Shown: positions 1 through 11,600 of the stretch, piece after piece | Position numbering within the stretch: position 1 is the stretch's first letter | How the letters are laid out: each line of letters opens with the position of its first letter | DNA from: Pelargonium nanum | Lineage: Eukaryota; Streptophyta; Magnoliopsida; Geraniales; Geraniaceae | DNA length: 20,450 bases | Direction: 5' to 3' | NCBI GenBank assembly: GCA_036897485.1 | Contig: JAYMTF010001962.1 | Span: 1-20,450 of the forward strand | Translations under genes and position numbers: made by a program | The notes under the pieces: model-generated | The model's input: only the letters and a program-made list of their open reading frames with translations | What the model was told of the DNA's origin: nothing | Database searches by the model: none

Positions 1-840
1 AATGGGATGAAGAGAAGATGGAATGGGAGAGTTGAGGAGCTCTCTGGAACTGGAAGGAAGGTGGAAGAGGTGAGAAAGTGGGAAAAAACTCCAAAAATCT
101 GGACCTCGAACTCTTGGCCCTCAATCTCCTTTTATCGGCAAAAATAAACGTTGCGGCGCCGCGACCTCGAGGCGTGGCGTTGCGGCGCCGCGTCATGGTT
201 GACCCGTTGACTTCGCTAAATGACGAGATCATCGGTGCTTATTTGGCACGTTGACTCGATTTGAAATTCAAACCGAATGACTTCTGGGCGCCGCGACGTG
301 GCTTGGTTGAGGTGGTGGCATTGGCATTGCTGAGCTGGCGTTGCGGCGTGGACTGGAGATGCTGATGGCGGTGTCGCTGATGAGGTGGCGCCAAATGTCA
401 GGTTTGACGTTTTTATGTTCATTTTTGGCTCATGGCTCCCTTTCATGCCGAATTCCATATGTTTTGGACCTGATAAATCGATTAACACTAAAACACTTAT
501 CATTTGGCACAAATAAGCAATAATTGGCACAAAAATACTAAGATATTACCAAAGTAGAACTTTTGCCATTCAAACACGTCACAAGGGCATTTTAGGCATT
601 TAACACTCAAACAAAGGCAATTCAAGTGCTAAAACAGAGCATAATAGGACATAAAATGCATAATTTAGGGTTCATTTACTAGTATAAAATGCGAGTTGTC
701 AATTGCATTGTTACAAGCCAATGTGCCTTATTTTGTTCTATGCCTTACATATGTTTGAACTCGTGCGCTTTAGTGAACTCAATGTTTGTTTTTAAAAGAG
801 ATGAATGTTTCACGACATGGGTTAGTGTTGGATGAAAGGG
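1..840. repeat. Repeat-like DNA with a GC-rich repeated motif
   Basis: A 15-bp motif CGTTGCGGCGCCGCG occurs at 149-163 and 179-193, with related GGCGCCGCGACG near 288-299 and GGCGTTGCGGCG near 337-348. The rest is AT-rich with no credible gene. A similar local layout (GTCGCGACCTCGG near 18756-18768, then AT-rich DNA) suggests related LTR-type repeats at both ends of the window. The family assignment is only a guess. Confidence 0.4.
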
Positions 841-953
841 TTTTTGGAATTGTATGTATAATCATTGGTTTGGTATTTGGCTTCCTACTCCTTAGCATGT
901 GCTATGTTTGAGAGGAATTTTGTGAGCACTCTATCATGAAAAGAAAAGAAAAA

Positions 954-1085
954 TGAAAAGTTGGAACAAAAAAAAAAAAAAAAAGCAATATGAGCATTCA
1001 AAGATGCAAAAGTCCAACAAAAAGTTTGGACAAAAAGAAAAAGAAAAGCAATATGAGCATTCAAAGATGCAAAAGTCCAACAAAA
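954..1085. repeat. Purine-rich tandem repeat, about 63-bp unit, two copies
   Basis: The segment beginning AAAAGCAATATGAGCATTCA is present at 981-1022 and again, almost identical over 42 bp, at 1044-1085. A related GTTGGAACAAA/GTTTGGACAAA leader precedes each copy. Open frames here are by-products of the A-rich composition. Confidence 0.85.
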
Positions 1086-1370
1086 GAAGTAAAAAGACAG
1101 AAAAAGTTCACAAGTCCCCAATTGTTGAAATTAAGGAGTAGGGGTTGATCGATGTTAACATTTGAGAAATATGAGATGTGTGATGGTTAGCTAATTGAAT
1201 GTTGAGTTCATTTAAGGTGTTTATGAGCTTCTTGAAAAATCACTTCCACACCTTAACCCTAGCTTAACAATACAATCCACTTAAAACCTTTTGATCTCAA
1301 TGACTAAAGATCTCTAGATTAGTGTATAAGTGAGATCTAACCCAACCTATAGTCTATAGAGTAAAGCATA

Positions 1371-2070
1371 TGTTAGGATCGAAATGACCCGATGGACAAG
1401 TATTACGAGATGAGATATAAAATGAAGACAAATTAGACACTAGAATTTACGTGGAAAACCCCCAAAATTATAGGGTTAAAAAACCACGGGCAAGGTATAA
1501 GAATTCACTATATATTTGGAAATACAACAATCTCTCTAATTATACAAGGAGAGAACAATTGGACACCTCTCTCTTGATATTAGGAGATTCACTCTCAAAT
1601 ATACATTACTATGGGAGAAGAACACACTTGAAATTTGGGATGAATTTTGCACAAACTCATGCCTCCAATTTATAGGCCTCATTGCCGGCAATCTCCTCCA
1701 AATGCTAGCTTTGTCATCATTCAATGTGTCAATTGTAGAAGAGTGAGAAGACACCTATGCTTGCCAAATTGTGACACCTTGCATCCATGAAATCCTTGTC
1801 ATCTTTCTACCTTTGTGGAGTTGACACACAAGCTAATGCATGAAAGACAAAGAGGAGGCCACATGTCAATAGCATGTGATGTGTAATCCTTTTGCATAGC
1901 TATTCTTATCATCTAGAAGGGCCATGAACTAGAAGGAACACACACGGTGAACCACCTTGCTATAATATTGATATTCTATGTAATGTGTTGTATGGTGTAG
2001 TGTTTTTGGTAATACATTGATCTCTTGCATCAATGAGACAATCGAAAACTTTTGCAAACTTGTCATGCTT
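1371..2070. repeat. Possible solo-LTR-like remnant
   Basis: The segment begins TGTTAGGATCGAAAT and contains TTTACGTGGAAAACCCCC near 1448 and AAACCACGGGCAAGG near 1482, motifs I associate with LTRs of plant copia-type elements. The right end may lie near 2040 (GAGACA). No matching second copy or target-site duplication was found. No gene is visible. Confidence 0.35.
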
Positions 2071-2960
2071 AATTGGGTGTCTAAATCTCAGTTCAAGCTC
2101 GATTATAGCAAAAATCGTTCGGTTTGTTAATAGTTTGGCTCATTTACACTCCTAATAGAGTTAATAATCAAAACAATCGGTAATACAAATCGAGTGGACT
2201 CTATTAAATCATAAATCATAATGGACAAATATCGTAGCCTTCATTTGTTTACTACTTGTTATTTTATTTTTGTACATTAATATTCAGAACTTCCAATATT
2301 GATTTATTATTAGGAACATTCGGTTTTGAGATTCAATATTTGGATTATTTGTGAGGCCTATATTATATGATATATTTTTTTAAATAACTATATAAATAAA
2401 GACATAGTTCAAAATAGGTAGATAAAATAAAACTTCCTTGTATTTATATGTTAAAAGATACAAAAGAAAATGCAAAATACAAAATAGGCTTCTTGTTTAG
2501 CTTTGGGCACAATGTGGCAGCTATTTCCCAACCCATCCTTAAAGATAAGACTTGACTTATTTATTTATTCATTTATTAAAAACTAAAAAATGGTGGTACC
2601 ACTACTGCCCAACAGTTTACAAACCCACCTCTCTCCCTCCACTAACCAACAAGGCACCAACAGCAACTATTCACAAATTTGCATAGTGCCTCCTCTTTCT
2701 ATGGAAAGCCAAAAGTGGGTCCTTCCTTCTTCTTCTTCTTCTTCTTCTTCTTGGAATTAACACCTCTCCCTCTCTTCCTTTCCATTTCATCTTCTTTTCT
2801 CCCAATTCCCACCAAAGTTGTATTCTGTCTTTTCCATGTGAATTCCAATATTTACTCAAAAACCCTTCTTGTCTTTGCCTATGGTGGTATTACTGGTGGC
2901 CTGAGGGAGTTGTGATTGTATTGGATTTTCTTCAAGTCAAAATACAGTACACACACAGCA
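2071..2960. other. AT-rich region upstream of the carboxypeptidase gene
   Basis: No gene is seen. It is strongly AT-rich to about 2600, then pyrimidine-rich on the plus strand towards the gene, and includes the CTT microsatellite listed separately. Confidence 0.5.
2725..2752. repeat. (CTT)n microsatellite
   Basis: About nine uninterrupted TTC/CTT units, some 510 bp before the carboxypeptidase start codon. Confidence 0.9.
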
Positions 2961-3057
2961 TTATTGGCAGATGATTGGACAATGCATTACCCCCAAAAAA
3001 GATGCTTCTCTCTCTTTTATATTGTTTGATCCCATATATGCTACACAACCCACCTTC

Positions 3058-3063
<6 letters not shown>

Positions 3064-3089
<26 letters not shown>
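3064..3089. repeat. (CT)n microsatellite upstream of the TATA-like box
   Basis: About 13 CT units. It lies about 70 bp before the TATA-like box, where pyrimidine tracts are common in plant promoters. Confidence 0.9.
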
Positions 3090-3093
<4 letters not shown>

Positions 3094-3159
3094 CATTTCT
3101 TTTCTTCATTTCCATAAATGTGCTTCTGACAAATCTTCCTCATTCCTCCTCCTCCATTG

Positions 3160-3167
3160 TATTTAAA
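3160..3167 (+). promoter_or_regulatory. TATA-like box of the carboxypeptidase gene
   Basis: TATTTAAA lies about 96 bp before the start codon. Transcription would then begin near 3190-3200 and give a short leader of about 65-75 nt containing CACTCACTCACTT-type pyrimidine-rich sequence. This is motif recognition only; no transcript end was seen. Confidence 0.5.
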
Positions 3168-3262
3168 GCCACCCCATTAATGCCTTTTTAACATACACTC
3201 ACTCACTTCCTTGTTGTTCTCTCTGTCTCTCAATCACTCACCAATTTCTTGCAAGTACAACC

Positions 3263-6200
3263 ATGGCTAAACCCAACCTCTTCCCTTGCTTTTTAGCCCT
3301 CTGCATGCTCTTCTGTGTTTTGTTGGTTTCTGAGGCAGCTCCTACAGCTTCTCTCATCACCCAATTGCCAGGCTTCACAGGCACTTTCCCATCAAAGCAC
3401 TATTCAGGGTGAGCCCAATTCAGTTTTAGTCATGAGAATTACAGTTATATGTGCACAAACTTTCAATGTGTGTGCATTTTGTGACAAATTAAGGAGGTTT
3501 GTATTATACATTGGGTGGTTGTGCAGGTATGTGAACATTGATGGGTTGGCTGATGGGAAGAATCTTTTCTACTACTTTGTTGTCTCAGAGAGGATCCCAT
3601 CAAAGGACCCTGTAGTCCTATGGCTTAATGGTGGACCTGGCTGCTCTAGCTTTGATGGCTTTGTCTATGAACATGGTACTCTCTATATACCCTCTTGTAG
3701 TTGATGTTTCCTAAACTCCAATTCTATTGTCACCTTGGAGTCTAATTATGTGTTAGTTAATGGGAAAAAAGGTAGACTAATCATCACTATTTGTATTAAA
3801 TTGGGCTTTCAGCTTAACCTTTTGGTTGAGGTATTCTTTACATGGTATCATAGCTTTGGTGACTACAGAAGTAAACCTGTGCATGAGTCACGTGCAAAGC
3901 ATATTCAATTGGGTCTTCAACTATCAGCTTATGCTTTTGGTTAAGACGGTTCTTTACAATTTGAAGTCTATGTATCCACATTGTGTAACTCTTAGAATGT
4001 GTGTTGCAGGGCCATTCAATTTCCAGGAGGGAAAGCCAAAAGGAAGCCTGCCCAAACTCCATCTCAATCCATATAGTTGGTCCAAGGTAAACACTAACAG
4101 ATTGAGCTACATTTTTCATTGTTCTTCAAATTGTGAAGAAACCGAAATGATTGTTACTAATTATATCTGGTTCGTTGTATACATAATGATTTTATAAGTA
4201 AAATTTTTGTAAGGTTTCCAACATTATTTACTTGGATTCCCCCGCTGGAGTCGGCTTCTCTTATTCCAAAAACAAGACCAATTACGAGACTGGAGACCTA
4301 CAAACGGCCTCCGATACACACATTTTCCTCCTTAAGGTAATTGAATTCACAAAATGTACATTTTGATACTGTAACTTTTCTTGATTTGTTAAACTGATTG
4401 CTGATCAATTTCTTGTTTTCCAATAACAGTGGTTTCAGAAATTCCCCGAGTTCCTTGCAAATCCATTTTACATTGCAGGGGAGTCCTATGCTGGGATTTA
4501 CATCCCGACTCTTGCTTCTCAAGTAGTAAATGGTATTCCATATATATGTTCTTATTACAGTGTGACAAGTTTATGATTTGCTGCTGCTATCAAGTCTCGA
4601 GTAGCGTAATTTTGGCTTCATTTTATTTGCAGGGATCAAAACCGGTGCAAAACCCGTAATTAATTTGAAGGTATGTATCTTATTGAATGACTCGAGATTG
4701 TTGAGTTGTTATGCAAATTACTGAGTACTATGCGTATGTATGGTGAGCCTGAGCAGGGTTACATGGTCGGAAATGGGGTCACAGATAGAAGATTTGATTC
4801 CAATGCTTTGGTCCCATTTGCACATGGAATGGGCCTTATCTCGGATAACATCTTCGAGGTGGGTGTGAAACGCACTATCAGCATTCAGAGAATCCTTAGA
4901 AAATGATAATTTAAAGCCTAGAGCGAGCTTCCTCGCTATCTAAATCATATCTGTGGAATGCAATAATTGTTGCAGGATGTTGAAGCAGCGTGTGGAGGAA
5001 ACTACTACGACCCAACTAATACAAGCTGCCCTACGTACCTCGACAAAGTGGACAAGGTGAAAATGTATAGCTAACTTGGTTGGAGTTGAAGTTGAAGTTG
5101 AAGTTGAAGTTTAAGGTCATGAACATATACATATATAGTTATTTTGTGATAATTTGAGTGTGATAATTTGAGTCCTTGAATAGGCACTTGATGGTCTAAA
5201 CATATACGATATCCTTGAGCCATGCTATCATTATCCGGAAATGCAACAGAGTGCAAAACGAAACTCAAGCTTGCCTGCAAGCTTCAAGCAACTTGGTATT
5301 ACTGAGAGGCCACTTGCAGTGAGAAATAGGATGTTTGGGCGTGCTTGGCCAGTCCGAGCACCAGTAATGGATGGTGTCGTCCCATTATGGCCTCAGCTAG
5401 CCCAAACATTTCATGTGCCCTGCACAGTAAGTAGTTAATACAAAATCTCTCTAGCTTTAATTTTGGAAAACATCATCTTCGTAACAATATTGTTCTCAGA
5501 ATGATGATGTTGCAAGTGCGTGGCTGAACAATGAAGCTGTTAGGAAAGCGATTCATGCAGAGCCGGTAAGGTTTATTGTTTTGTATACTTATGTCCTCAT
5601 TAGGCATGGTGGGTCATTTCTTCAAGTGTTCACATTCTTGCTATACATCATCAGGAAAGCGTGTCCGGATCTTGGGAGATATGCACAGATAGAATATCAT
5701 ATTATCACGATGGAGGAAGTATGCTCGGTTACCACAAGAACCTAACAAGACAAGGATACCGAGCACTCATATTCAGGTATGTACCTAAACAAACTCAATA
5801 CGCAAAACTTGATCACTTGAGGATTCAATATACATACATACATACATACCATTTGCACATAATTATGCAGTGGAGACCATGATATGTGTGTACCTTTCAC
5901 TGGGAGTGAAGCATGGACCAGATCACTGGGATACAAAATTATTGATGAATGGAGGTCTTGGAAGTCTAATGACCAAATAGCTGGGTACATATGAACCCAA
6001 GCCTTCTCTTTAATTAGTAGATCCATTGTATTTTATGATCTAATAAGAGAAATGGAGTCATTTAAATTTGTTGGTTGCAGGTACTTGCAGGGATATGCCA
6101 ATAACCTCATATTTCTTACAGTCAAGGTCCACAAATAATACAAATTATACATGCAGTATTGATAGCAGTTCTTGATATATAATTATATGAGTGCCCGGAA

Positions 6201-6675
6201 TCTCAGCCATGATTTATGGCTGAGACTCTAAGCAAAGAGACAAAGATAAATGTATCCGGGCGGGGGCGGGGCCTGGATTAATTGATGAGGTGTCATCACT
6301 TCATTGGCCTGGATTAAGTGGCTGAGAGTCTCGGCCAATAAATCATGGTTGAGATTCTTTTTTCTCTAATGAGTGCCCGAAATCTCAGCCATGATTTATT
6401 GGCTGAGACTTTATGCCAAGAGACAAAGATAAATGGATCCGGGCAGGGCCGGGGCCTGAATTAATTGATGAGGTGTCATCACCTCATTGGCCTGAATTAA
6501 GTGGCTGAGAGTCTCGTCTCAGCCAATAAGTCATGACTAAAATTCTTTTTTCTCTGTATATACTGAAACATGCATGTGTGGTTTGTTACAGGGAGCAGGA
6601 CACACAGTACCAGAGTACAAGCCAAGGGAGGCATTGGATTTCTATAGCCGTTGGTTGGATGGAAAATCAATATGA
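3263..6675 (+). CDS. SCPL20: Serine carboxypeptidase-like protein (SCPL20-type, peptidase S10), 14 exons, 497 aa
   Basis: Exons read by hand, all with GT-AG introns and an unbroken frame: 3263-3408, 3527-3675, 4010-4086, 4214-4336, 4430-4532, 4633-4670, 4757-4858, 4976-5056, 5184-5426, 5500-5565, 5655-5776, 5871-5984, 6081-6126, 6592-6675. Residues 6-22 are a hydrophobic signal peptide, so the product should enter the secretory pathway. [10 protein letters not shown] (81-90) forms the oxyanion hole and C-terminal carboxylate site. The nucleophile is Ser184 in GESYAG, with Glu183 helping to bind the substrate carboxylate. The acid is in SGDHD (417-421) and the base is His474 in GAGHTVP. The triad is therefore intact, and the expected reaction is release of C-terminal amino acids at acidic pH, although some SCPL relatives are acyltransferases. 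N-glycosylation sequons lie at N144, N261, N300 and N405. The segment at about 296-312 corresponds to the linker that is cut out in two-chain members. The closest match I recall is Arabidopsis SCPL20; orthology versus paralogy is inference. The start has A at -3 and G at +4. Confidence 0.95.
5085..5173. repeat. Short tandem repeats in carboxypeptidase intron 8
   Basis: Four GTTGAA units at 5085-5108, then GTGATAATTTGAGT twice in tandem at 5146-5159 and 5160-5173, immediately before the TAG of the intron 8 acceptor. Intron length here should vary between individuals. Confidence 0.85.
6189..6556. repeat. Two tandem MITE-like fold-back units inside carboxypeptidase intron 13
   Basis: Unit 1 (6189-6370) and unit 2 (6371-6556) are near-identical direct copies, each starting GAGTGCCCG. 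Each unit carries inverted ends of about 30 bp: 6198-6228 against 6326-6357, and 6381-6410 against about 6516-6545. Each end is itself close to a palindrome, CTCAGCCA, a short AT-rich loop, then TGGCTGAG (6202-6224, 6330-6353, 6384-6407; the fourth copy at about 6518-6541 is degraded). The interior is GC-rich (CCGGGC and GGGGCC runs). No target-site duplication was recognised, so the superfamily is undetermined. The copies make intron 13 465 bp, much longer than most of the other introns of this gene. Confidence 0.8.
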
Positions 6676-7996
6676 AATTGTAGGTTGAGTATAGATTATA
6701 TATAGAGGTGAGTGACAAAAGCAGTCATCCTTTTAATTATATTACTCCATATATGTATACATACATTGATTGGAAGAAGTAAATTGTTCACAGAAAGTAA
6801 AAAGAAATGGATCTAATAAAAGTTTTGCTTGCTTCTGCCTTCAAGTTTTGTACTGCAAACTGTCTTTTGCATAACCCATATATTTGTTATATATTTGTTA
6901 GGAACAACAGCTTTGTGTTTGAGTAATGATGTATGTTCCCAAAATTGTACGATGTCTCAATAAATGAGACACGACATTAAAGAGTTTTCTATGAAATTAA
7001 AGCACCTGGATCTCATACAACATAAGAGCTAGTAGTTTAGTGCATACATTTGACAACAGAGGCTTGTTGTCATGCTTCTGCTTTGAATATTGTTGCTGCT
7101 CATCAATGTTCCAAAGTTTTGTGAGGTGCTAATGGAGATCCACTCGTCATCTATGAGACCACCCACGTTAATTACTCCAATTTGAGAACTAGTTGTCCGT
7201 ATTTTGTGTGTTTCTAAAACTTGTCGGTGGAGGGATTCGAATGAAGCCATGAACACAAGTTTCTCACCCGTGTCTCTGAAGTATCCACCCCAATCTCAAA
7301 CTTCTCGTCATTGTGCTAGTATGTTCTGAAGACCCTTTGCATTGACACCCTAAAGACAACTAAGGTGAGTGAATTGTTTGGTAAAACATGAGTGAAATAT
7401 ATTTTGTAAGCGGAAATTTTACCATGATATATATATATTGTCATATTTGACCAAATTAACAAAATTGGGCCACTAACAAAATTGTTTTTTCAGCCCAAAA
7501 CAATTAGGCACAACCAATTTAAATTATAAAATAATGTCACCAACTTACATAATGTAAATATATGCAGTTAGTTCGACCTACTAATTATAGTTGAATTGCA
7601 CTACGTGATCGACCTTCTAAACTAATCACAAATACCTCAATAGTCGACCTCCACGCGTTTAAGGTGATCGACTGACTATTATCCAATAATTCATGACACA
7701 TAAAGACATGGATATGAGTTTATATCAACAATAGAAGTGATGAGTTTAGATGATATGGGATAAAGATATGAAATTTTGGAATAAAGTAAAGGGCAAATGT
7801 TGGAGACAATTTTGCCTCTCTCTTCCTTTTATCCAAAACAGAACAATAAACCTCTTTCAGAAAAGGAGTTGCAGAGCTACTTGGGAAGGAGCTAGGAGCT
7901 AAAAGCTCATTTTCTTCAGAAAATTTAACAAACAATGGACTCATGAGAAAGTTACTTGCATCTTGTGTGGCAAGTCTAGAAAGAACCAAAAAGAGG
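6676..7996. other. Intergenic space after the carboxypeptidase gene
   Basis: Holds the 3' untranslated region and poly(A) signals of the carboxypeptidase, then AT-rich sequence without a credible gene. A TCGACCT motif recurs at 7573, 7609 and 7644. Confidence 0.5.
6815..6820 (+). terminator. Candidate poly(A) signal for the carboxypeptidase mRNA
   Basis: A canonical AATAAA lies 140 bp after the TGA stop and is followed by T-rich sequence. A second AATAAA occurs at 6959-6964, so alternative 3' ends are possible. Plant poly(A) signals are loose, so this is suggestive only. Confidence 0.45.
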
Positions 7997-7998
7997 TA

Positions 7999-8211
7999 CT
8001 ACATCCATTTCAAAATAAGCTTCTTTGTTTCATTTTTTAATGAAATTAGTTATGCATGAATTATCAGCAATATCTCTATAATGAATTAACTAGTATCCTT
8101 TCAGTGTGTTACAACACATGTCCACGAGAATGTAAGAGTAGATATACAACACCAACTAACTTCTCAACTTTCTTCATAATGAAAATGACACTTATTTTAG
8201 AACAGAGAGAG
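7999..8211. mobile_element. Stowaway-like (Tc1/mariner) MITE, about 213 bp
   Basis: The left end, CTACATCCATTTCAAAATAA, and the right end, read on the opposite strand as CTCTCTCTGTTCTAAAATAA, both match the Stowaway terminal pattern CTCCCTCCGTCCCAAAATAA. The element is flanked by TA at 7997-7998 and 8212-8213, the expected target-site duplication. The AT-rich interior has no coding capacity. It lies between the two convergent genes. Confidence 0.8.
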
Positions 8212-8467
8212 TAATATCATACATTTGGTGACTGCTCAGTCCTTAACATGATGGTGTCTGAAAGGACATGAGCATGAAACATGAAGTAACAATAGATGCA
8301 ACATATAGGCATCTCAACCAAAACTCATATTCATAAATAACTAACTCCTCTCTTTCACAATCAACAAATATTGGAATGAATTGGCAGAAAGCTATTGTTG
8401 TTGCTTCATTTCATTTCATTCCATTGGTCACAACATTATATTATCAACAATGAACAAATCACACATG

Positions 8468-8496
8468 AATAGAATAGAATAGAATAGAATAGAATA
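8468..8496. repeat. (AATAG)n microsatellite downstream of the PP2C gene
   Basis: Five AATAG units followed by AATA, about 180 bp beyond the PP2C stop and possibly within its 3' untranslated region. Confidence 0.85.
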
Positions 8497-8675
8497 AAAA
8501 ATAAATAAGGCTGGAGAGTTGTTGGATATTACAAAAATCCCAATTCTACACACTTGAAAGGATAACTTCCCACCCTCTCCCGTCCCGATTTCATCATTCA
8601 TCTGCAAAACAGCAAATAAGCGTAAAAGGAAATTCGCTACCTGCATGAATCAACGACAACCTTGGAAGGTTCCGG

Positions 8676-11600
8676 TCATTTCCGTGCAGGTGCAGCCTTG
8701 TTCTCCGCTTTCCCGGGCACAAACCTAGGCAGATTCACCAGAGTGTTTACTCGGGACACTCCTTCAAGTGCAGACCAATCCACGTCCGATTCCAAATCAC
8801 TGTCCTTCTGCTCTTCCGACTCTGAGCTCTCTTCTTTACTTTCTCCTCGAACAACTTCTTCGCCATTTTTCACACGCCCCACCGGGTTCACCTCGTCTTT
8901 CTCCTTCCCAGTGCCAACATGATCCAATAAAGGGCGCTCCTCTTTGGGCTTGGCTTTGGAAGCAGTATATACGTCGTTTGAATTGGAGTCGAGGAAGAGG
9001 CAAACTACAGCACAGTCGTCAACTTTTGATGTAGGGTACTTGAATCTCCATGCTCTCACTGCTGACTCCACCAAATATCGAGCAGCAGAGGAGCGTGTGG
9101 GGGCAGAAGCTATGATATCTACTACTTCTTTGTTTGTAAGCACATCCCATATCTGCAACGAAATCAAATAAAAATCCAGACCCACTCCTATGATAAATGG
9201 ATTGAATCAAAAACAAGTAACTTCAAGTTGGAACTCTTACCCCATCTGTAGCCAAGATGATGAACTGATCCCTCTCGGTGAGGCGTCGATAGGATACTTC
9301 GGGCACAGAGATTAGACCAAAATCCTTCAGGCAAAAATCCCCAAAAGCACGTGCCATGGCAAGGCCAGGAGCATCATTATTTGGTAGCCAAACTCGGGCA
9401 ACCTCTGGTTCATCCTGAAGGGAAAAAACTCGCCCTCTACATTTTCGTATTCTCTCTAATTCAGCTGCAATAAAAGAAATATTGAAAGAAATGAGCAAGA
9501 AATTACTGACAGAAATTAATAAACAACTGGACTAAAAGTTGATCACTTCATTCTTCTTATTGTATTCATTCCCAAGATTATATAGCAATGCACCTTCTAA
9601 CATCAAACCCTATTCTCAAAGAACATGTTCCACATGCCACGAACAACAATAAGAACCAAGTTATTTCTCAAACAGTATCCTCCTCCACATCATCCAATCA
9701 TAAACTACTATATCCTCGTTAAGTTAAGTCATGCATTATCACGACTTTTTTACTACTTTGCACGTTAAATTACGTCTGCCAATTCTTTCACCGTTTCTCA
9801 TGATCGATACCCCCATCTTTTCTTACTAATATAACAGGGTGTTTCCCTTACTCGATCCAGTAAGATCATATAATGACCTATAACACAATTCAACTCCTTG
9901 TCCTCAACTACTTTTAGTATTTACATTTCTTGGTTGCCACTTGTACAAATGATTTACAAGGATGCATTTGTCATCCAAGTCATTGTCATGCACCAACAAA
10001 CTTCGAATGCTTAATCACTGTCGTTCCAAGTAGATGGAAATCAAGATAGGATGGAAAAGGTAAAAAAAAAATAAATAAAAAGTTTTGAGTGGCTTCAACT
10101 CTAGTTAGATAGACTATATCCTTACAAATTACAATGGCAGTCGATAGATGGAGGAAATGTAAAGGATTGTAAAATGATCATGTGACATTTTACCAACACA
10201 ACATAGGGTAGTGGTATTAGACTTCCATCTTAATGTTTGTAGGAAAATTGGGATCGTCAGTGAGCCTAAGATTAGATGATGGAACTTTAAGGATACCAAT
10301 CAAATAGATTTTGGAGAGAGAATGTTAAAAGATACTCATACTAGATGAGATTTAGTCGCGCACACTAGTGTCATATGAGACAATTGGCAACTTGCATTAG
10401 GAAAATAGCAAAAGAAATTCTTGGAGAATCAAGAGGGTTTGGCCCTAAGGGAAGGAAAGTTGGTAGTGAAATAAGAGGTGCATAATGGCAATAGAGAGAA
10501 TAGAATGCTATTGGGGGATATATTAGGATATGAGCCAAAATGCCTAAGAGAAAAAGAGAAAAATTAACGAACTAGAATGTAGTCGAAAAGCTAGGATTTT
10601 CCCAACCATGTCAGATATGGGAAATCTCAAGAAAAGACTTGTAATAATACTCTCGAAGAAGTTTTATATTGGGTAATAAAGAAGAAATGTGAGAAGGATC
10701 ATCAACTAGTGTAGGGCATAGTAAAAGTCACAAGAGATTTTCCTATTGCAATAGGATCAGCTCTAAGCCATTTCCTTTTTGTCTTGGTCACTACTCATAA
10801 TACCTCTTCAAGATGAAGTCCCCTGGTGCATACTGTTTGCAGATGATATCTCTTAGTTACTAAGAATGTAACGATGTTATTGTAAAATTAGATAGTCGGC
10901 AAGAGACTTTAGCATCAAAGGAATTCAGAATAAATAAAACAAAAATTAATTTTATTAAGTGTAAATCTAGCAAAAATTCGAGGCAAGTTAGTCATTCAAT
11001 AATGGTAAAAGATAAGAATACTAGGAGTGATCATTTTCGGTACCTTGAATCTATCACTAAAAAAATGGAGACAATGAAGAGGATGCTAAAAATAGTATTG
11101 ATGCAAAGTGAGTGAAGTGAAAAGTAAAAAAAAAAGGAGAAGAATATGAGTAGACGACCCTAAAGAGTTTTGCTTAAAAGATTCATGTAGCCGACTCCAA
11201 CGTTGTTAGGGAAATAGCTCGATTGTTGTTGTTTTTAATAAGGTCAATAATATAACATAAGCAACTCTAGGCAATATATACAAAGAAAAAAGTAGTGTTG
11301 AGGCAAGAATTTCTATGCCAACATGCAGATGTTATCTGATACAACTACATGCTTCAAGAACCTTTTTTCAATTCAAGTACAAATAAAAGCCTCCCAGTTA
11401 ATCTGAATTCAGAAGCTACAGAATTGAAGCACATATATATTATTATATAATATAAAAAATAGAGTTATGATGCTAGATTTTCTAATCCTGATCAAACGTT
11501 TTAACCAAGACAGTGGAACTTGTCAATTTATTAAACATTTCTGCATCACTTTGTATCTTAACCAACAAAACACCAACACTATCATCAATGAGTGAATCTG

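Noticed and set aside
885-1141. Short Lys-rich and Phe-rich open frames on both strands
   Set aside because: They come from the purine-rich tandem repeat and have no coding character beyond that.
3315-3704. 129-aa plus-strand open frame at the start of the carboxypeptidase gene
   Set aside because: It reads through intron 1 and runs past the intron 2 donor. The spliced model gives the conserved protein instead.
4298-4522. Minus-strand open frame over carboxypeptidase exons 4-5
   Set aside because: Antisense to conserved exons and crossing their introns; a shadow frame.
8662-9171. Plus-strand open frames opposite the last PP2C exon
   Set aside because: They are antisense shadows of a well-supported coding exon and resemble no protein.
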